A stretch of 64,000 nt of DNA from the NCBI GenBank assembly GCA_913041535.1, contig CAJWJK010000003.1:26953-90952 (forward strand), in the 5' to 3' direction. The stretch's first letter is position 1; every line of letters starts with the position of its first letter. The notes under the pieces are model-generated. The model searched no databases, was not told the origin of the DNA, and saw nothing but the letters and a program-made list of their open reading frames with translations. The position numbers and the translations under genes are program-made. Source of the DNA: an uncultured Alphaproteobacteria bacterium (GTDB lineage: Bacteria; Pseudomonadota; Alphaproteobacteria; VGEJ01). Of the stretch, positions 33,667-42,771 are shown piece by piece.

Positions 33667-34098
33667 AGATTACAGTGCTGCCAGCATTATAGCTAAAGCG
33701 CAGCCGTGACAAGTATTTGGATATGTAGAGATAGGACTCACGTAAAATGTAACGTATAAGTCACTTGGATCGACCATATAGCTGGTATACTCCCCGTTAT
33801 AATTATTTATTTATGATAATAAGATGCTTGTTGCGCAGCGTCTTTACGTATCAAATTTTGTATAACCAAATAGCTAGAGCTACTTCTCTATCGATTACTT
33901 CTCCAATACTTTAATGTTGCTGACAAAGGAACATACCGTACAGCAGCACAGTACTGCTGAGCGGCCGTCTGTGCAACGGGTCCAAATAGAGAACTAGCGA
34001 AAATTCGTAAAGCGCTGCCGCTGTAGGCCGAAAATTTTACAATATATTAGGAGTGAGTCTGGGTAGTTACCCTGGGGTATGCAGTCACACAGTTCATT

Positions 34099-34362
34099 CT
34101 ACGTTATTGCAGCTACTCCAGCAGTCAGTCTAGATACCTTTCGGGCAGCCGTATTTCGGTGAATAGCGCCACGGCTCGCTGCCCGCATGATTTCTGGCTC
34201 TGCCGCCTTCAGTGCCACTTTTGCGGCCTCTTTGTCTCTCTCGCCAATAGCCTGCTCAACTCTTCTTATAAAGCTTCGCATACGGTTAATGCGCATGCGA
34301 TTTACTAGGAAGCGGCGTTGGTTCCGTCGAACGCGTTTTCGCGCAGACACATGTTGGGGCAT
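34099..34362 (-). CDS. rpsT: 30S ribosomal protein S20
   Basis: RKRVRRNQRRFLVNRMRINRMRSFIRRVEQAI...AASRGAIHRNTAARKVSRLTAGV. Confidence 0.95.
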   Translation of the reverse strand: MPQHVSARKRVRRNQRRFLVNRMRINRMRSFIRRVEQAIGERDKEAAKVALKAAEPEIMRAASRGAIHRNTAARKVSRLTAGVAAIT

Positions 34363-34450
34363 AAAAAAATCTCCGACTTACATAGCCGGCGCCTTATATC
34401 GTTGAGTGGCGGCCACGTCAAGTAATCCTTGTTGAAACTGGGCGTAAGCT

Positions 34451-34813
34451 TTACTCAGTGTGGGGCATAATGGAAAAAAGAACCTGAACTTTATCATTAT
34501 TCTGAAGAATCGATAGTGATAATGATTCGCCTTCACGCAAAAAATGCAGGTGCCCTGTTTTTGTCCAGCCAAGCGCTGGCAGAGTTGAATGGTAAAAGCT
34601 TTGAACTTTGGCGACTGCCACGGTTCCAATGGCTGCTGCTTCAATAATTCGTCCATCAGGTTTATCAAAAACGAGTGTAGCGCTCTTCACTTCCTCTAAT
34701 TCTTCCATCAAGGGAAGGTCTTCGATTCCGGCAAGAAATTCGGGGTTTTGCCCAATAGCACGCCCGATACCAAAAACAAGCCAAAGTAGGGTGAAGAATG
34801 TTAGATGTTTCAT
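34451..34813 (-). CDS. Hypothetical secreted or membrane-anchored protein
   Basis: Signal-like MKHLTFFTLLWLVFGIGRAIG; start overlaps the mutM stop (TAATG), supporting a shorter start than the track's 34834. Confidence 0.65.
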   Translation of the reverse strand: MKHLTFFTLLWLVFGIGRAIGQNPEFLAGIEDLPLMEELEEVKSATLVFDKPDGRIIEAAAIGTVAVAKVQSFYHSTLPALGWTKTGHLHFLREGESLSLSILQNNDKVQVLFSIMPHTE

Positions 34814-35643
34814 TAACGTTGATGCCTTGAGCAAAAAAAAGTGGAGCGGCCACCTTGAACTATACGTTTAACACCCGTCGAACAGACACAATTTGGACAG
34901 GGTTTGTGTTCACATCCGTATACAGAGAATTCGTGTTGAAAATAGCCAATGCTGCCCGTTGACTGTACATAGTCTCGTAGCGTGGAACCGCCAGCGTGAA
35001 TAGCATCATTAAGCACATTACGAATAGCAATCGCGAGGCGGTGTGCGCGCAAGCCTTTAACGGAATTAGCTAAACGACGCGGTGAAATGCCAGCTCGATA
35101 CAGTGCCTCGCATGCGTAAATGTTGCCGAGGCCAGCTACAATGGTTTGATCCAGTAGCGCTACCTTAATGGCCATTTTCCGCCCGGATAGGGCGGATTCC
35201 AGAACTGGTCCAGTGAAGTCTCTTCCAAGTGGTTCTAGCCCAAGCTTGCGTAGTAGGCGATGTTGTTCGATGGAGGCTTTGGGAACTAAAGTCATAAGGC
35301 CAAACCGACGAGGGTCTGTGTAGGTGAGAATAGTGCCATCTTTAAAGTGGATAATCACGTGGTCGTGTTTACCAGGTTGTATGTCCTTGTATCCTGAAAC
35401 AACAAGAGTTCCTGACATTCCCAAGTGAACGAGCAACACCATCCCGTTATCAAGCGTAAGGAGAATATATTTGGCCCTTCGTTCAATTTCTGTGACCATA
35501 CGACCTGCAAGGCTCCGAGAGAATCCTTGAGGAAAGGGAATGCGGAGAGATGATTTCCGCTGAACAACGGAAACAATACGCGAACCCATAATCAACGGGG
35601 CCATGCCCCGACACACAGTTTCTACTTCAGGAAGTTCCGGCAC
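34813..35643 (-). CDS. mutM: Formamidopyrimidine-DNA glycosylase
   Basis: MPELPEVETVCRGM; LGNIYACEALYRAGISPRR; zinc finger CEHKPCPNCVCSTGVKRIVQGGRSTFFCSRHQR. Confidence 0.96.
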   Translation of the reverse strand: MPELPEVETVCRGMAPLIMGSRIVSVVQRKSSLRIPFPQGFSRSLAGRMVTEIERRAKYILLTLDNGMVLLVHLGMSGTLVVSGYKDIQPGKHDHVIIHFKDGTILTYTDPRRFGLMTLVPKASIEQHRLLRKLGLEPLGRDFTGPVLESALSGRKMAIKVALLDQTIVAGLGNIYACEALYRAGISPRRLANSVKGLRAHRLAIAIRNVLNDAIHAGGSTLRDYVQSTGSIGYFQHEFSVYGCEHKPCPNCVCSTGVKRIVQGGRSTFFCSRHQR

Positions 35644-35687
35644 CCTATTAGCCTAGCCGAAACGAGCGCTCTGGGCTATCTTCTGTT

Positions 35688-36482
35688 ATGGTTTCACGAT
35701 TTTCTTCCTTCGAACCAGAACCACGGGCGGGTTGGACGCGTTTTGGTGAGCGTCTCGTTCCGAGCCAAGAGAAGATAGGGCTGGTTCGTAATGTATTTGA
35801 TAGTGTTGCGCCAAGGTATGACCTTATGAATGACCTAATGAGTTTGGGAATTCATCGCTTATGGAAGGATCGCCTTGTGTCATGGCTACAACCACGGCAA
35901 ACAATGCGTATCCTTGACGTTGCGGGGGGTACAGGGGACGTTGCTCTTCGCATGTATGGTAGACGTAAAGAGCTGAGTGGTGACCAAGTAGGCGGAATTA
36001 CTGTTTGTGATGTAAATATTGAGATGTTGGAAATTGGTCGTGATAGGGCCCTCAATTCCGGTATAGTTGAGGGCATTGAGTGGGTATGTAGTGATGCTGA
36101 AAGTCTTTGTTGGCCTGATGATACTTTTGATGCGTACACAATTGCTTTCGGCATCCGCAACGTCACCAATATGAAGCTTGCGCTTTCTGAGGCCAAGCGT
36201 GTTTTGAAACCTGGTGGACGCTTTATGTGCCTTGAATTTAGCAAACCGATTATCCCGGCAATAGTGCCTCTCTATAACGCTTATTCGGAACATGTATTAC
36301 CGCGCATGGGTGAATGTGTAACGGCGCATGGAGATGCTTATCGATATCTAGTGGAGAGCATTCGCCGCTTTCCAGATCAAGAGGTATTGGCCGGTATGTT
36401 GTGCGATGTTGGTTTAGAACGAGTGCGGTACCGCAACCTGTCTGGCGGAATTGCGGCACTACACTCAGCGTGGTGTCTTTAG
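35688..36482 (+). CDS. ubiE: Ubiquinone/menaquinone biosynthesis C-methyltransferase UbiE
   Basis: VFDSVAPRYDLMNDLMSLGIHRLWKDRLV, LDVAGGTGDVALR, FGIRNVTN, LEFSKP. Confidence 0.96.
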   Translation: MVSRFSSFEPEPRAGWTRFGERLVPSQEKIGLVRNVFDSVAPRYDLMNDLMSLGIHRLWKDRLVSWLQPRQTMRILDVAGGTGDVALRMYGRRKELSGDQVGGITVCDVNIEMLEIGRDRALNSGIVEGIEWVCSDAESLCWPDDTFDAYTIAFGIRNVTNMKLALSEAKRVLKPGGRFMCLEFSKPIIPAIVPLYNAYSEHVLPRMGECVTAHGDAYRYLVESIRRFPDQEVLAGMLCDVGLERVRYRNLSGGIAALHSAWCL

Positions 36483-36634
36483 TTTAAGGACAATGCCTTA
36501 CTGATAAAGTCCGCAGGGTCGCGCTCTCATAGGGTACATTCACCGATTATATATGTTGCAATCAATTCGTTTCTGGTCTGTGGGGGAGTACTAATGCCAG
36601 GCCTTCAGCAAAGAAAACCGTATTAGGTATAGAT

Positions 36635-38188
36635 GTGCTTGAGACTCTTCGTCATATACTACGACTATTCATAATCGGACGTATATTAGTGCGTTACGAT
36701 GCATTATTTCCATTAGAGGCTTTGGATTTAGGCCTAGTGGTTGCCTGGGCCGTGCGGATTTTGGGAGGGCGACCTGACAAAAGGTTCGTGGGTAAAAGGC
36801 AAGGTGAGCGTCTAGCAGCTGCTATGCAGGAGCTGGGCCCTACTTTTATCAAGCTTGGCCAGTTGATTTCAACCCGACCTGACTTGGTGGGCGAGCCCAT
36901 GGCTACTGATCTTGCAGAATTGCGTGACCAGTTAAAACCATTCGCTCCATCCGAAGTTCGAAATGCCGTGGAAACAGAGTTTTCAGCCCCACTGGAGTCG
37001 TTGTTTTCTAGTTTCCAACTAGAGCCGATCGCTGCGGCATCTATCGCCCAAGTCCATTTAGCAGTAACCGATGATAACCGTAACGTTGCAGTCAAAGTGC
37101 TGCGACCAGGGATTGAGCGAGCGTTTCAACGTGATCTTGCTTTATTTCTTTGGATCGCTGATATAGCAGAGCGCACGCAACCTGCTATAAGGAGACTGAG
37201 ACCTGTAGCAGTAATACAAACGCTAGCGGATATTACTGCCATTGAGATGGATCTGCGTCTCGAAGCTGCAGCCGCTTCAGAACTGAAGAGTAACTTTCTG
37301 CGTGATCCCAGACTGGAGGTGCCAGAGATAGATTGGCAACGAACCGCGCGGCGGGTCATGACGTCATCTCGTGTTGAAGGCATATCCATAAACGATAAGG
37401 ATACAATGCGCGCTAACGGCATCGACTTATCCGCGGTCGCTGTTACCTTGATTCAGACTTTTCTGGAGCAAGTTTTTAGAGATGGATTTTTTCACGCTGA
37501 TTTGCACCATGGCAATCTATTTGTTACCTCGGATGGCGCGATACAAGTGGTGGATTTTGGTATCATGGGACGCCTAGATCCTAGAATGCGCTGCTTTTTT
37601 GCAGAGTTATTGCTTGCTTTTCTTGATTCTGATTACCGTCGGGCCGCTGAACTTCATTTGGAGACAGGTATTTTGACGTCTGACCAGTCTGTGGAGTCTT
37701 TTGCTCAAGCATGTAGATCAATTGGTGAGCCTATATTAGGGCTGCCAGCGAATCGTATATCAATAGGGCGCTTATTGGGTCAGTTATTGGAAGTGACCAA
37801 GACGTTTTCAATGGAGACCCAGCCTCAACTATTAATGCTACAGAAGACTATGGTGGTGGTAGAGGGGGTTGCACGAGGGTTAGATCCCGAACTAGACATC
37901 TGGAAAACTGCTCGTACCGTTGTTGAGCCGTGGGTGCAGGAAACGTTAGCGCCTGATGCTCGCCTCAGAGATTCCTTGCATAGAGCTGCTGGTGCTGCCA
38001 AAAGAATCCCGGACTTAATTTCTCACGCAGAACATGCTGCTGCGTCACTTACCTCACACGGGGTTCTGTTGCATCCTGATAGCGCAAAGGCCATTGCTGC
38101 TGCACAGGCTCGACACCGACGGCCGCTAAATATCTTGATTGGGTTAGTGATCGCATTGCTCGCGGTTGCTCTGATCCATAGTGCTTAG
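36635..38188 (+). CDS. ubiB: UbiB family ubiquinone biosynthesis kinase-like protein
   Basis: LGPTFIKLGQLISTRPDLV (KxGQ motif), AAASIAQVH, FFHADLHHGNLFV, QVVDFGIMGRLD, C-terminal TM. Confidence 0.95.
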   Translation: MLETLRHILRLFIIGRILVRYDALFPLEALDLGLVVAWAVRILGGRPDKRFVGKRQGERLAAAMQELGPTFIKLGQLISTRPDLVGEPMATDLAELRDQLKPFAPSEVRNAVETEFSAPLESLFSSFQLEPIAAASIAQVHLAVTDDNRNVAVKVLRPGIERAFQRDLALFLWIADIAERTQPAIRRLRPVAVIQTLADITAIEMDLRLEAAAASELKSNFLRDPRLEVPEIDWQRTARRVMTSSRVEGISINDKDTMRANGIDLSAVAVTLIQTFLEQVFRDGFFHADLHHGNLFVTSDGAIQVVDFGIMGRLDPRMRCFFAELLLAFLDSDYRRAAELHLETGILTSDQSVESFAQACRSIGEPILGLPANRISIGRLLGQLLEVTKTFSMETQPQLLMLQKTMVVVEGVARGLDPELDIWKTARTVVEPWVQETLAPDARLRDSLHRAAGAAKRIPDLISHAEHAAASLTSHGVLLHPDSAKAIAAAQARHRRPLNILIGLVIALLAVALIHSA

Positions 38189-38259
38189 ACATCTTCGATC
38201 TTGTCAGACTCTAGAGATCGGCATAGGTTAAGCTGCCATTCGGTATAGAAATTATCGTT

Positions 38260-39483
38260 ATGAAACGAGGGCTTATGAGAGATCACAATGATCCTCGGAT
38301 GCTTCTGATAGTGTCTGGTGGAATTGCTGCATATAAGAGCCTCGAGCTCGTGCGACGTGCTCGTGAGCGTGGGCTGAGTGTTGGATGTGTTGTCACTGCG
38401 GCGGGCGCTCGGTTTGTAACTCCGCTGTCATTGGAAGTTGTGAGCGGAGAGTCGGTGTACTCGGATCTCTTTGAGCTTACTGAAACACATGAAATGGGTC
38501 ATATCGAACTCGCTCGAGGGTCTGACATCATCTTGGTTGCCCCAGCTACGGCCAATCTTATGGCGAAGGTGGCTGGCGGCATTGCCGATGATTTGGCGTC
38601 TACTTTGCTAATTGCGACGGATAAGCCGGTGCTTATGGCACCAGCAATGAACGTTGAGATGTGGAAACACCCAGCTGTTCAGCGTGTATTTGAGCAACTT
38701 AAGGTGGATGGTGTGCATTTTGTGGGCCCAGAATCAGGTAACCTAGCATGCGGTGACGTTGGCCTGGGTCGGATGGCAGAACCGTCAACGATCTTAAAAG
38801 CAATGGACGACATTTTCCTTGTTAATCGCCCCCTAGAAGGCCGGAAAGCGCTAGTAACATCTGGCCCAACACGAGAGCCTCTTGATCCGGTTCGCTTTCT
38901 TTCAAATCGTTCCTCTGGAAAACAAGGGCATGCAATAGCTCTTGCCCTTTCTCGTCTCGGCGCAGAAACTACCTTGGTTACGGGCCCTACAGATGAGCCT
39001 GATCCTCAATCTGTTCGTGCTGTTCATATAGAGACGGCGGCTGAGATGATGGCGGCATGCGAATCTGCACTGCCGACGGATGTGGCGGTATGTGCGGCGG
39101 CAGTGTCTGATTGGAAATCGGTTGAAACGAGCTCAAAAAAGATAAAAAAGACAAACCGAGTGCCAGAAATAGACCTTGTTGAGAATATAGATATTTTGTC
39201 AAATTTGGCGCAACGGTCTCATGGACGGCCCCATCTTGTAATTGGTTTTTCTGCTGAAACGGATAATTTACTATCAGAAGCTCGTGCTAAGCGGTTGCGA
39301 AAAGGATGTGATTGGATTTTGGCAAATGATGTCGCGTCTGGAGATGTGTTTGGTAGTGACGACAATACTGTCCACTTTGTAACTGCCGACAGCGATGAAT
39401 TATGGCCGCGTATGACTAAAACCTCTGTTGCTGAGCGTCTAGCTGATCGTGTTAGTAATGCGCTACTTCAACTGCCACGTTGA
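38260..39483 (+). CDS. coaBC: Bifunctional phosphopantothenoylcysteine decarboxylase / phosphopantothenate-cysteine ligase
   Basis: LLIVSGGIAAYKSLELVRRARERG, PAMNVEMWKHPAVQ, VTSGPTREPLDPVRFLSNRSSGKQGHAIA. Confidence 0.97.
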   Translation: MKRGLMRDHNDPRMLLIVSGGIAAYKSLELVRRARERGLSVGCVVTAAGARFVTPLSLEVVSGESVYSDLFELTETHEMGHIELARGSDIILVAPATANLMAKVAGGIADDLASTLLIATDKPVLMAPAMNVEMWKHPAVQRVFEQLKVDGVHFVGPESGNLACGDVGLGRMAEPSTILKAMDDIFLVNRPLEGRKALVTSGPTREPLDPVRFLSNRSSGKQGHAIALALSRLGAETTLVTGPTDEPDPQSVRAVHIETAAEMMAACESALPTDVAVCAAAVSDWKSVETSSKKIKKTNRVPEIDLVENIDILSNLAQRSHGRPHLVIGFSAETDNLLSEARAKRLRKGCDWILANDVASGDVFGSDDNTVHFVTADSDELWPRMTKTSVAERLADRVSNALLQLPR

Positions 39484-39670
39484 TGGTAATGCAGCTAGGA
39501 CTGCTGTGGCACCAGATTCTGTTAGTGATTATTAATGGTTTTTTAATAGAGTCAAAAGCAATGAAGAGTGCAAGGCCAACTGATTGCCTATAATTTTTGC
39601 TTGTGCAATGCATCGCCATGGTTCGACTATGGTTTATTCGAGAGAGAAATAGATAAGTGATAAGTTATAA

Positions 39671-40465
39671 GTGAGCTTGAGAATGGAGTTCTCTGATACT
39701 CAAGTCGAGCGCTATGCACGTCATATAATATTGAAAGAGATTGGTGGTGCGGGTCAAAAACGACTTCTGTCATCAAGGGTTTTAGTCGTAGGCGCGGGTG
39801 GGCTAGGCTCTCCACTCCTTCTTTACCTTGCTGCAGCAGGCGTTGGTACGATTGGTATTGTGGATGACGATACGGTTAGTCTGTCCAATCTGCAACGTCA
39901 GGTAGTGCATACCACGGATAGGCTTGGAGTACCGAAAACAGAAAGTGCTCTCGCGACGATTAGCGGGATAAATCCAGATGTGAGGATTGTTCCGCACGGC
40001 TTTCGGTTAGTGGAAGATAATGTATTGTCTTTGATTAGTGAGTACGATGTGATTGCTGACGGAAGTGATAATTTTGCTACAAGGTTCCTTGTAAATGATG
40101 CTTGTTATTTTGGGAAAAAGACTTTGGTTTCGGGGGCTTTATTGGGTTTTGATGGGCAACTCTCCACTTACAAGGCATATCTTGGTGGTGAGAATCCGTG
40201 TTATAGGTGCTTGTTTGATCAGCCGGAAACAGAAGGTTCTACAAGTTGTGCTGAGGCGGGTGTTCTTGGTGCATTGGCTGGGGCAATAGGCTCTTTTCAG
40301 GCTGTCGAGGTCGTTAAAGAGCTTCTAGATCTAGGGGAGAGCCTATCTGGAGCATTATTGATTTTCGATGCACTTGGCGCCACATTCCGAAAGGTAAGAG
40401 TAAATAGGGATTTAGCTTGCCGACTGTGCGGGGATAATCCTGATATAAAGGATCTCTCGCGTTAA
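39671..40465 (+). CDS. moeB: ThiF/MoeB/HesA family adenylyltransferase
   Basis: RYARHIILKEIGGAGQKRLLSSRVLVVGAGGLGSPLLLYLAAAGVG; ADGSDNFATRFLVND; CYRCLF; CRLCG. Confidence 0.9.
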   Translation: MSLRMEFSDTQVERYARHIILKEIGGAGQKRLLSSRVLVVGAGGLGSPLLLYLAAAGVGTIGIVDDDTVSLSNLQRQVVHTTDRLGVPKTESALATISGINPDVRIVPHGFRLVEDNVLSLISEYDVIADGSDNFATRFLVNDACYFGKKTLVSGALLGFDGQLSTYKAYLGGENPCYRCLFDQPETEGSTSCAEAGVLGALAGAIGSFQAVEVVKELLDLGESLSGALLIFDALGATFRKVRVNRDLACRLCGDNPDIKDLSR

Positions 40466-40473
40466 ATCTGTGG

Positions 40474-41457
40474 TCAAGGAGCTTCAACTACAAGGTCGGG
40501 TGGAGTATGGCCGTCGATAAAGCTTTTAACGTTGACGAGCACTCTCTCTCCCATGGCAATACGTCCTTCCAGTGTTGCAGAGGCAACATGTGGAAGTAGA
40601 ACTGGTTTACTGAGCGTTAAGAGCTCCGCATTGATTTCAGGCTCATGCTCATAAACATCAAGCCCGGCACTGGCAATTCTGCCCTCACTCAATAGCTTAA
40701 CCATCGCAGTTTCGTCGATGATCTCACCACGCGCAGTGTTTATGAGAAGGGCGTGAGGTTGTAGAAGATTCAATCTACGCGCAGACAGTAAGTGGTACGT
40801 AGCAGGCGTATGTGGGCAGTTCACTGACACGATGTCCATGCGAGCCAGCATCTGATCGAGACTCTCCCAATATGTAGCCTCAAGTTCCGACTCAATTTCT
40901 GGGTGGACACGTTGTCGGTTGTGATAATGTATTGAAAGTCCAAACCCGCGGGCACGTTGGGCCACTGCTTGGCCAATACGTCCCATGCCAATAATGCCAA
41001 GACGTTTACCACCTAATCTTCGTCCAAGAAGTAGAGTTGGTGACCATCCTTTCCATCGACCTTCACGAATCATTATTGCGCCCTCTATTATGCGACGCGC
41101 AGAAGCGAGTATAAGAGCCATGGTCATATCAGCGGTATCCTCGGTAAGCACTCCAGGCGTGTTCGTAACAATAATTCCCTTATGCTTGGCTGCTTCGATG
41201 TCGATATGATCAATTCCAGTTCCAAAGCTAGCAATTAGTTTAAGTTGAGGGCCAGCGGCTTCTATGATACTCCGATCAATGTTGTCTGTTACAGTTGGAA
41301 CGACCACGTCAGCTTGCTGAAATGCGCCACATAGACCGTCTTGGCTCAAAGGGATATCGTTAGCATTCAGGCGCGCATCAAATAGCTCCATCATTCGAGC
41401 TTCTATGGATTCCGGTAGCTTTCTGGTTATAACAACAACTGGCTTTTTATGAACCAT
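40474..41457 (-). CDS. D-isomer-specific 2-hydroxyacid dehydrogenase
   Basis: GTGIDHIDIEAAKHKGIIVTNTPGVLTEDTADMTMALIL; RLGIIGMGRIGQAVAQRARGFG; INTARGEIIDE. Confidence 0.93.
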   Translation of the reverse strand: MVHKKPVVVITRKLPESIEARMMELFDARLNANDIPLSQDGLCGAFQQADVVVPTVTDNIDRSIIEAAGPQLKLIASFGTGIDHIDIEAAKHKGIIVTNTPGVLTEDTADMTMALILASARRIIEGAIMIREGRWKGWSPTLLLGRRLGGKRLGIIGMGRIGQAVAQRARGFGLSIHYHNRQRVHPEIESELEATYWESLDQMLARMDIVSVNCPHTPATYHLLSARRLNLLQPHALLINTARGEIIDETAMVKLLSEGRIASAGLDVYEHEPEINAELLTLSKPVLLPHVASATLEGRIAMGERVLVNVKSFIDGHTPPDLVVEAP

Positions 41458-41649
41458 AGGAAAATTCGCCCTTATTATGCCACCGAAGGCAAACCGCGGT
41501 GATCAAGAAAACTAATTACTTGTTCACAACCGAGTAGGAACTCAAAAGCGTGCTAGTATATTGCCCTGTTTTAACCATACTTGGCATAACTAATTCATAT
41601 ATTTGTGTGTACATTATTCTATGCTAATAGAAATGGCTGACAGTGGATC

Positions 41650-42144
41650 GTGAGATACATTTCAATTATCCCTCTAATTAGTTTTGTCGCGCTATGGTGT
41701 TACCCAGCAATGAGTGATTTTACTGGGGAATCGGGCTTGCCACTACCTCGTTTTGTAAGTTTACGGTCGACTGAGGTTAATGTGCGCACGGGTCCGGGTG
41801 TACGTTATCCAATACTATGGGTTTTTGTTAGGAAAGGTTTGCCGGTCGAGGTCACTGCTGAATTTGAGCTTTGGCGGAAAATACAAGATATCGATGGTGC
41901 CGAAGGGTGGCTGCACCGCAGCATGATTTCAGGCAACCGAACAGCGATAATTGTTGAGGGTCGGCAACGAGTCTTTAGCAAGCCAAAGAAGGATTCTATA
42001 CCTATCTTAGTTGCTGAATCGGGTGTGCTGGCCGAACTGTTACGGTGTCAGGATTCTTGGTGCAAGCTTTTGATTGAGGGGCTCCGGGGGTGGATAGAAC
42101 AGAAATATCTCTGGGGAGTCTATCCAGGAGAAGTGATACCGTAA
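41650..42144 (+). CDS. Secreted SH3-domain protein (DUF1058-like)
   Basis: Signal peptide, then LPLPRFVSLRSTEVNVRTGPGVRYPILWVFVRKGLPVEVTAEFELWRKIQDIDGAEGWLHRSMISGNRT. Confidence 0.85.
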   Translation: MRYISIIPLISFVALWCYPAMSDFTGESGLPLPRFVSLRSTEVNVRTGPGVRYPILWVFVRKGLPVEVTAEFELWRKIQDIDGAEGWLHRSMISGNRTAIIVEGRQRVFSKPKKDSIPILVAESGVLAELLRCQDSWCKLLIEGLRGWIEQKYLWGVYPGEVIP

Positions 42145-42155
42145 ATTCAAGCGAG

Positions 42156-42749
42156 TTAGTCTAAGTCTTTACAGAGTTCTTCACGCTCAGCATTCTCAAT
42201 TCGCGTAAGATGTGGGTATTTATCATGTTTGATTTCAAGAATCATTCGATGGTTAGGGTTGCGAGCTTGGCACGACTGACTGGGGGTCATAGGAAATCGT
42301 AGAAAGTGAACCGAAGACGTTCGGCCAGAATCCTTGGTACGCTCAACATCGTTTTCACTTATGCCCGGTACCACTTGGTTATCGATCTGCAATAACACCG
42401 ATTCCTCAATGCCGCCGAGTTGATTAAGCTCATATTCACGCCGTTTTGCATTGTCGATTTCAATCATCATTGTTGCTACAAATTCATGACCCTTTGGTAT
42501 TAGTGGGTTATATGCTTCTAATTCTCCAGGGACTTGGGCAATGCCACCACCCTCAATGTGTAACATTTCCTGAATCTGAAACCATACGGTATCGAAACTT
42601 TCAAAGTGAAACGTTATAAACGGACCAACTCGAATGCGGCGTAGAGTTTTAGTCGATTCTAATTCCTGACGACGCTGTGCGCGCACCCGTGAATACTCGT
42701 GCGGTGCCATCAGGTCGTTTGGCGTGATTGTGCGAGTCTTATACGGCAT
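42156..42749 (-). CDS. DUF3501 family protein
   Basis: RIRVGPFITFHFESFDTVWFQIQEMLHIEGGG...GELEAYNPLIPKGHEFVATMMIEI; downstream of CCG-domain Fe-S and rubrerythrin genes. Confidence 0.8.
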   Translation of the reverse strand: MPYKTRTITPNDLMAPHEYSRVRAQRRQELESTKTLRRIRVGPFITFHFESFDTVWFQIQEMLHIEGGGIAQVPGELEAYNPLIPKGHEFVATMMIEIDNAKRREYELNQLGGIEESVLLQIDNQVVPGISENDVERTKDSGRTSSVHFLRFPMTPSQSCQARNPNHRMILEIKHDKYPHLTRIENAEREELCKDLD

Positions 42750-42771
42750 GTAGTTGGGCAGTATTTAGGGT

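Noticed and set aside
34378-34668. 96-aa minus ORF overlapping the small hypothetical protein
   Set aside because: Overlaps 34451..34813 in another frame; the latter has a signal-like N-terminus and coupling to mutM, so it is the better call.
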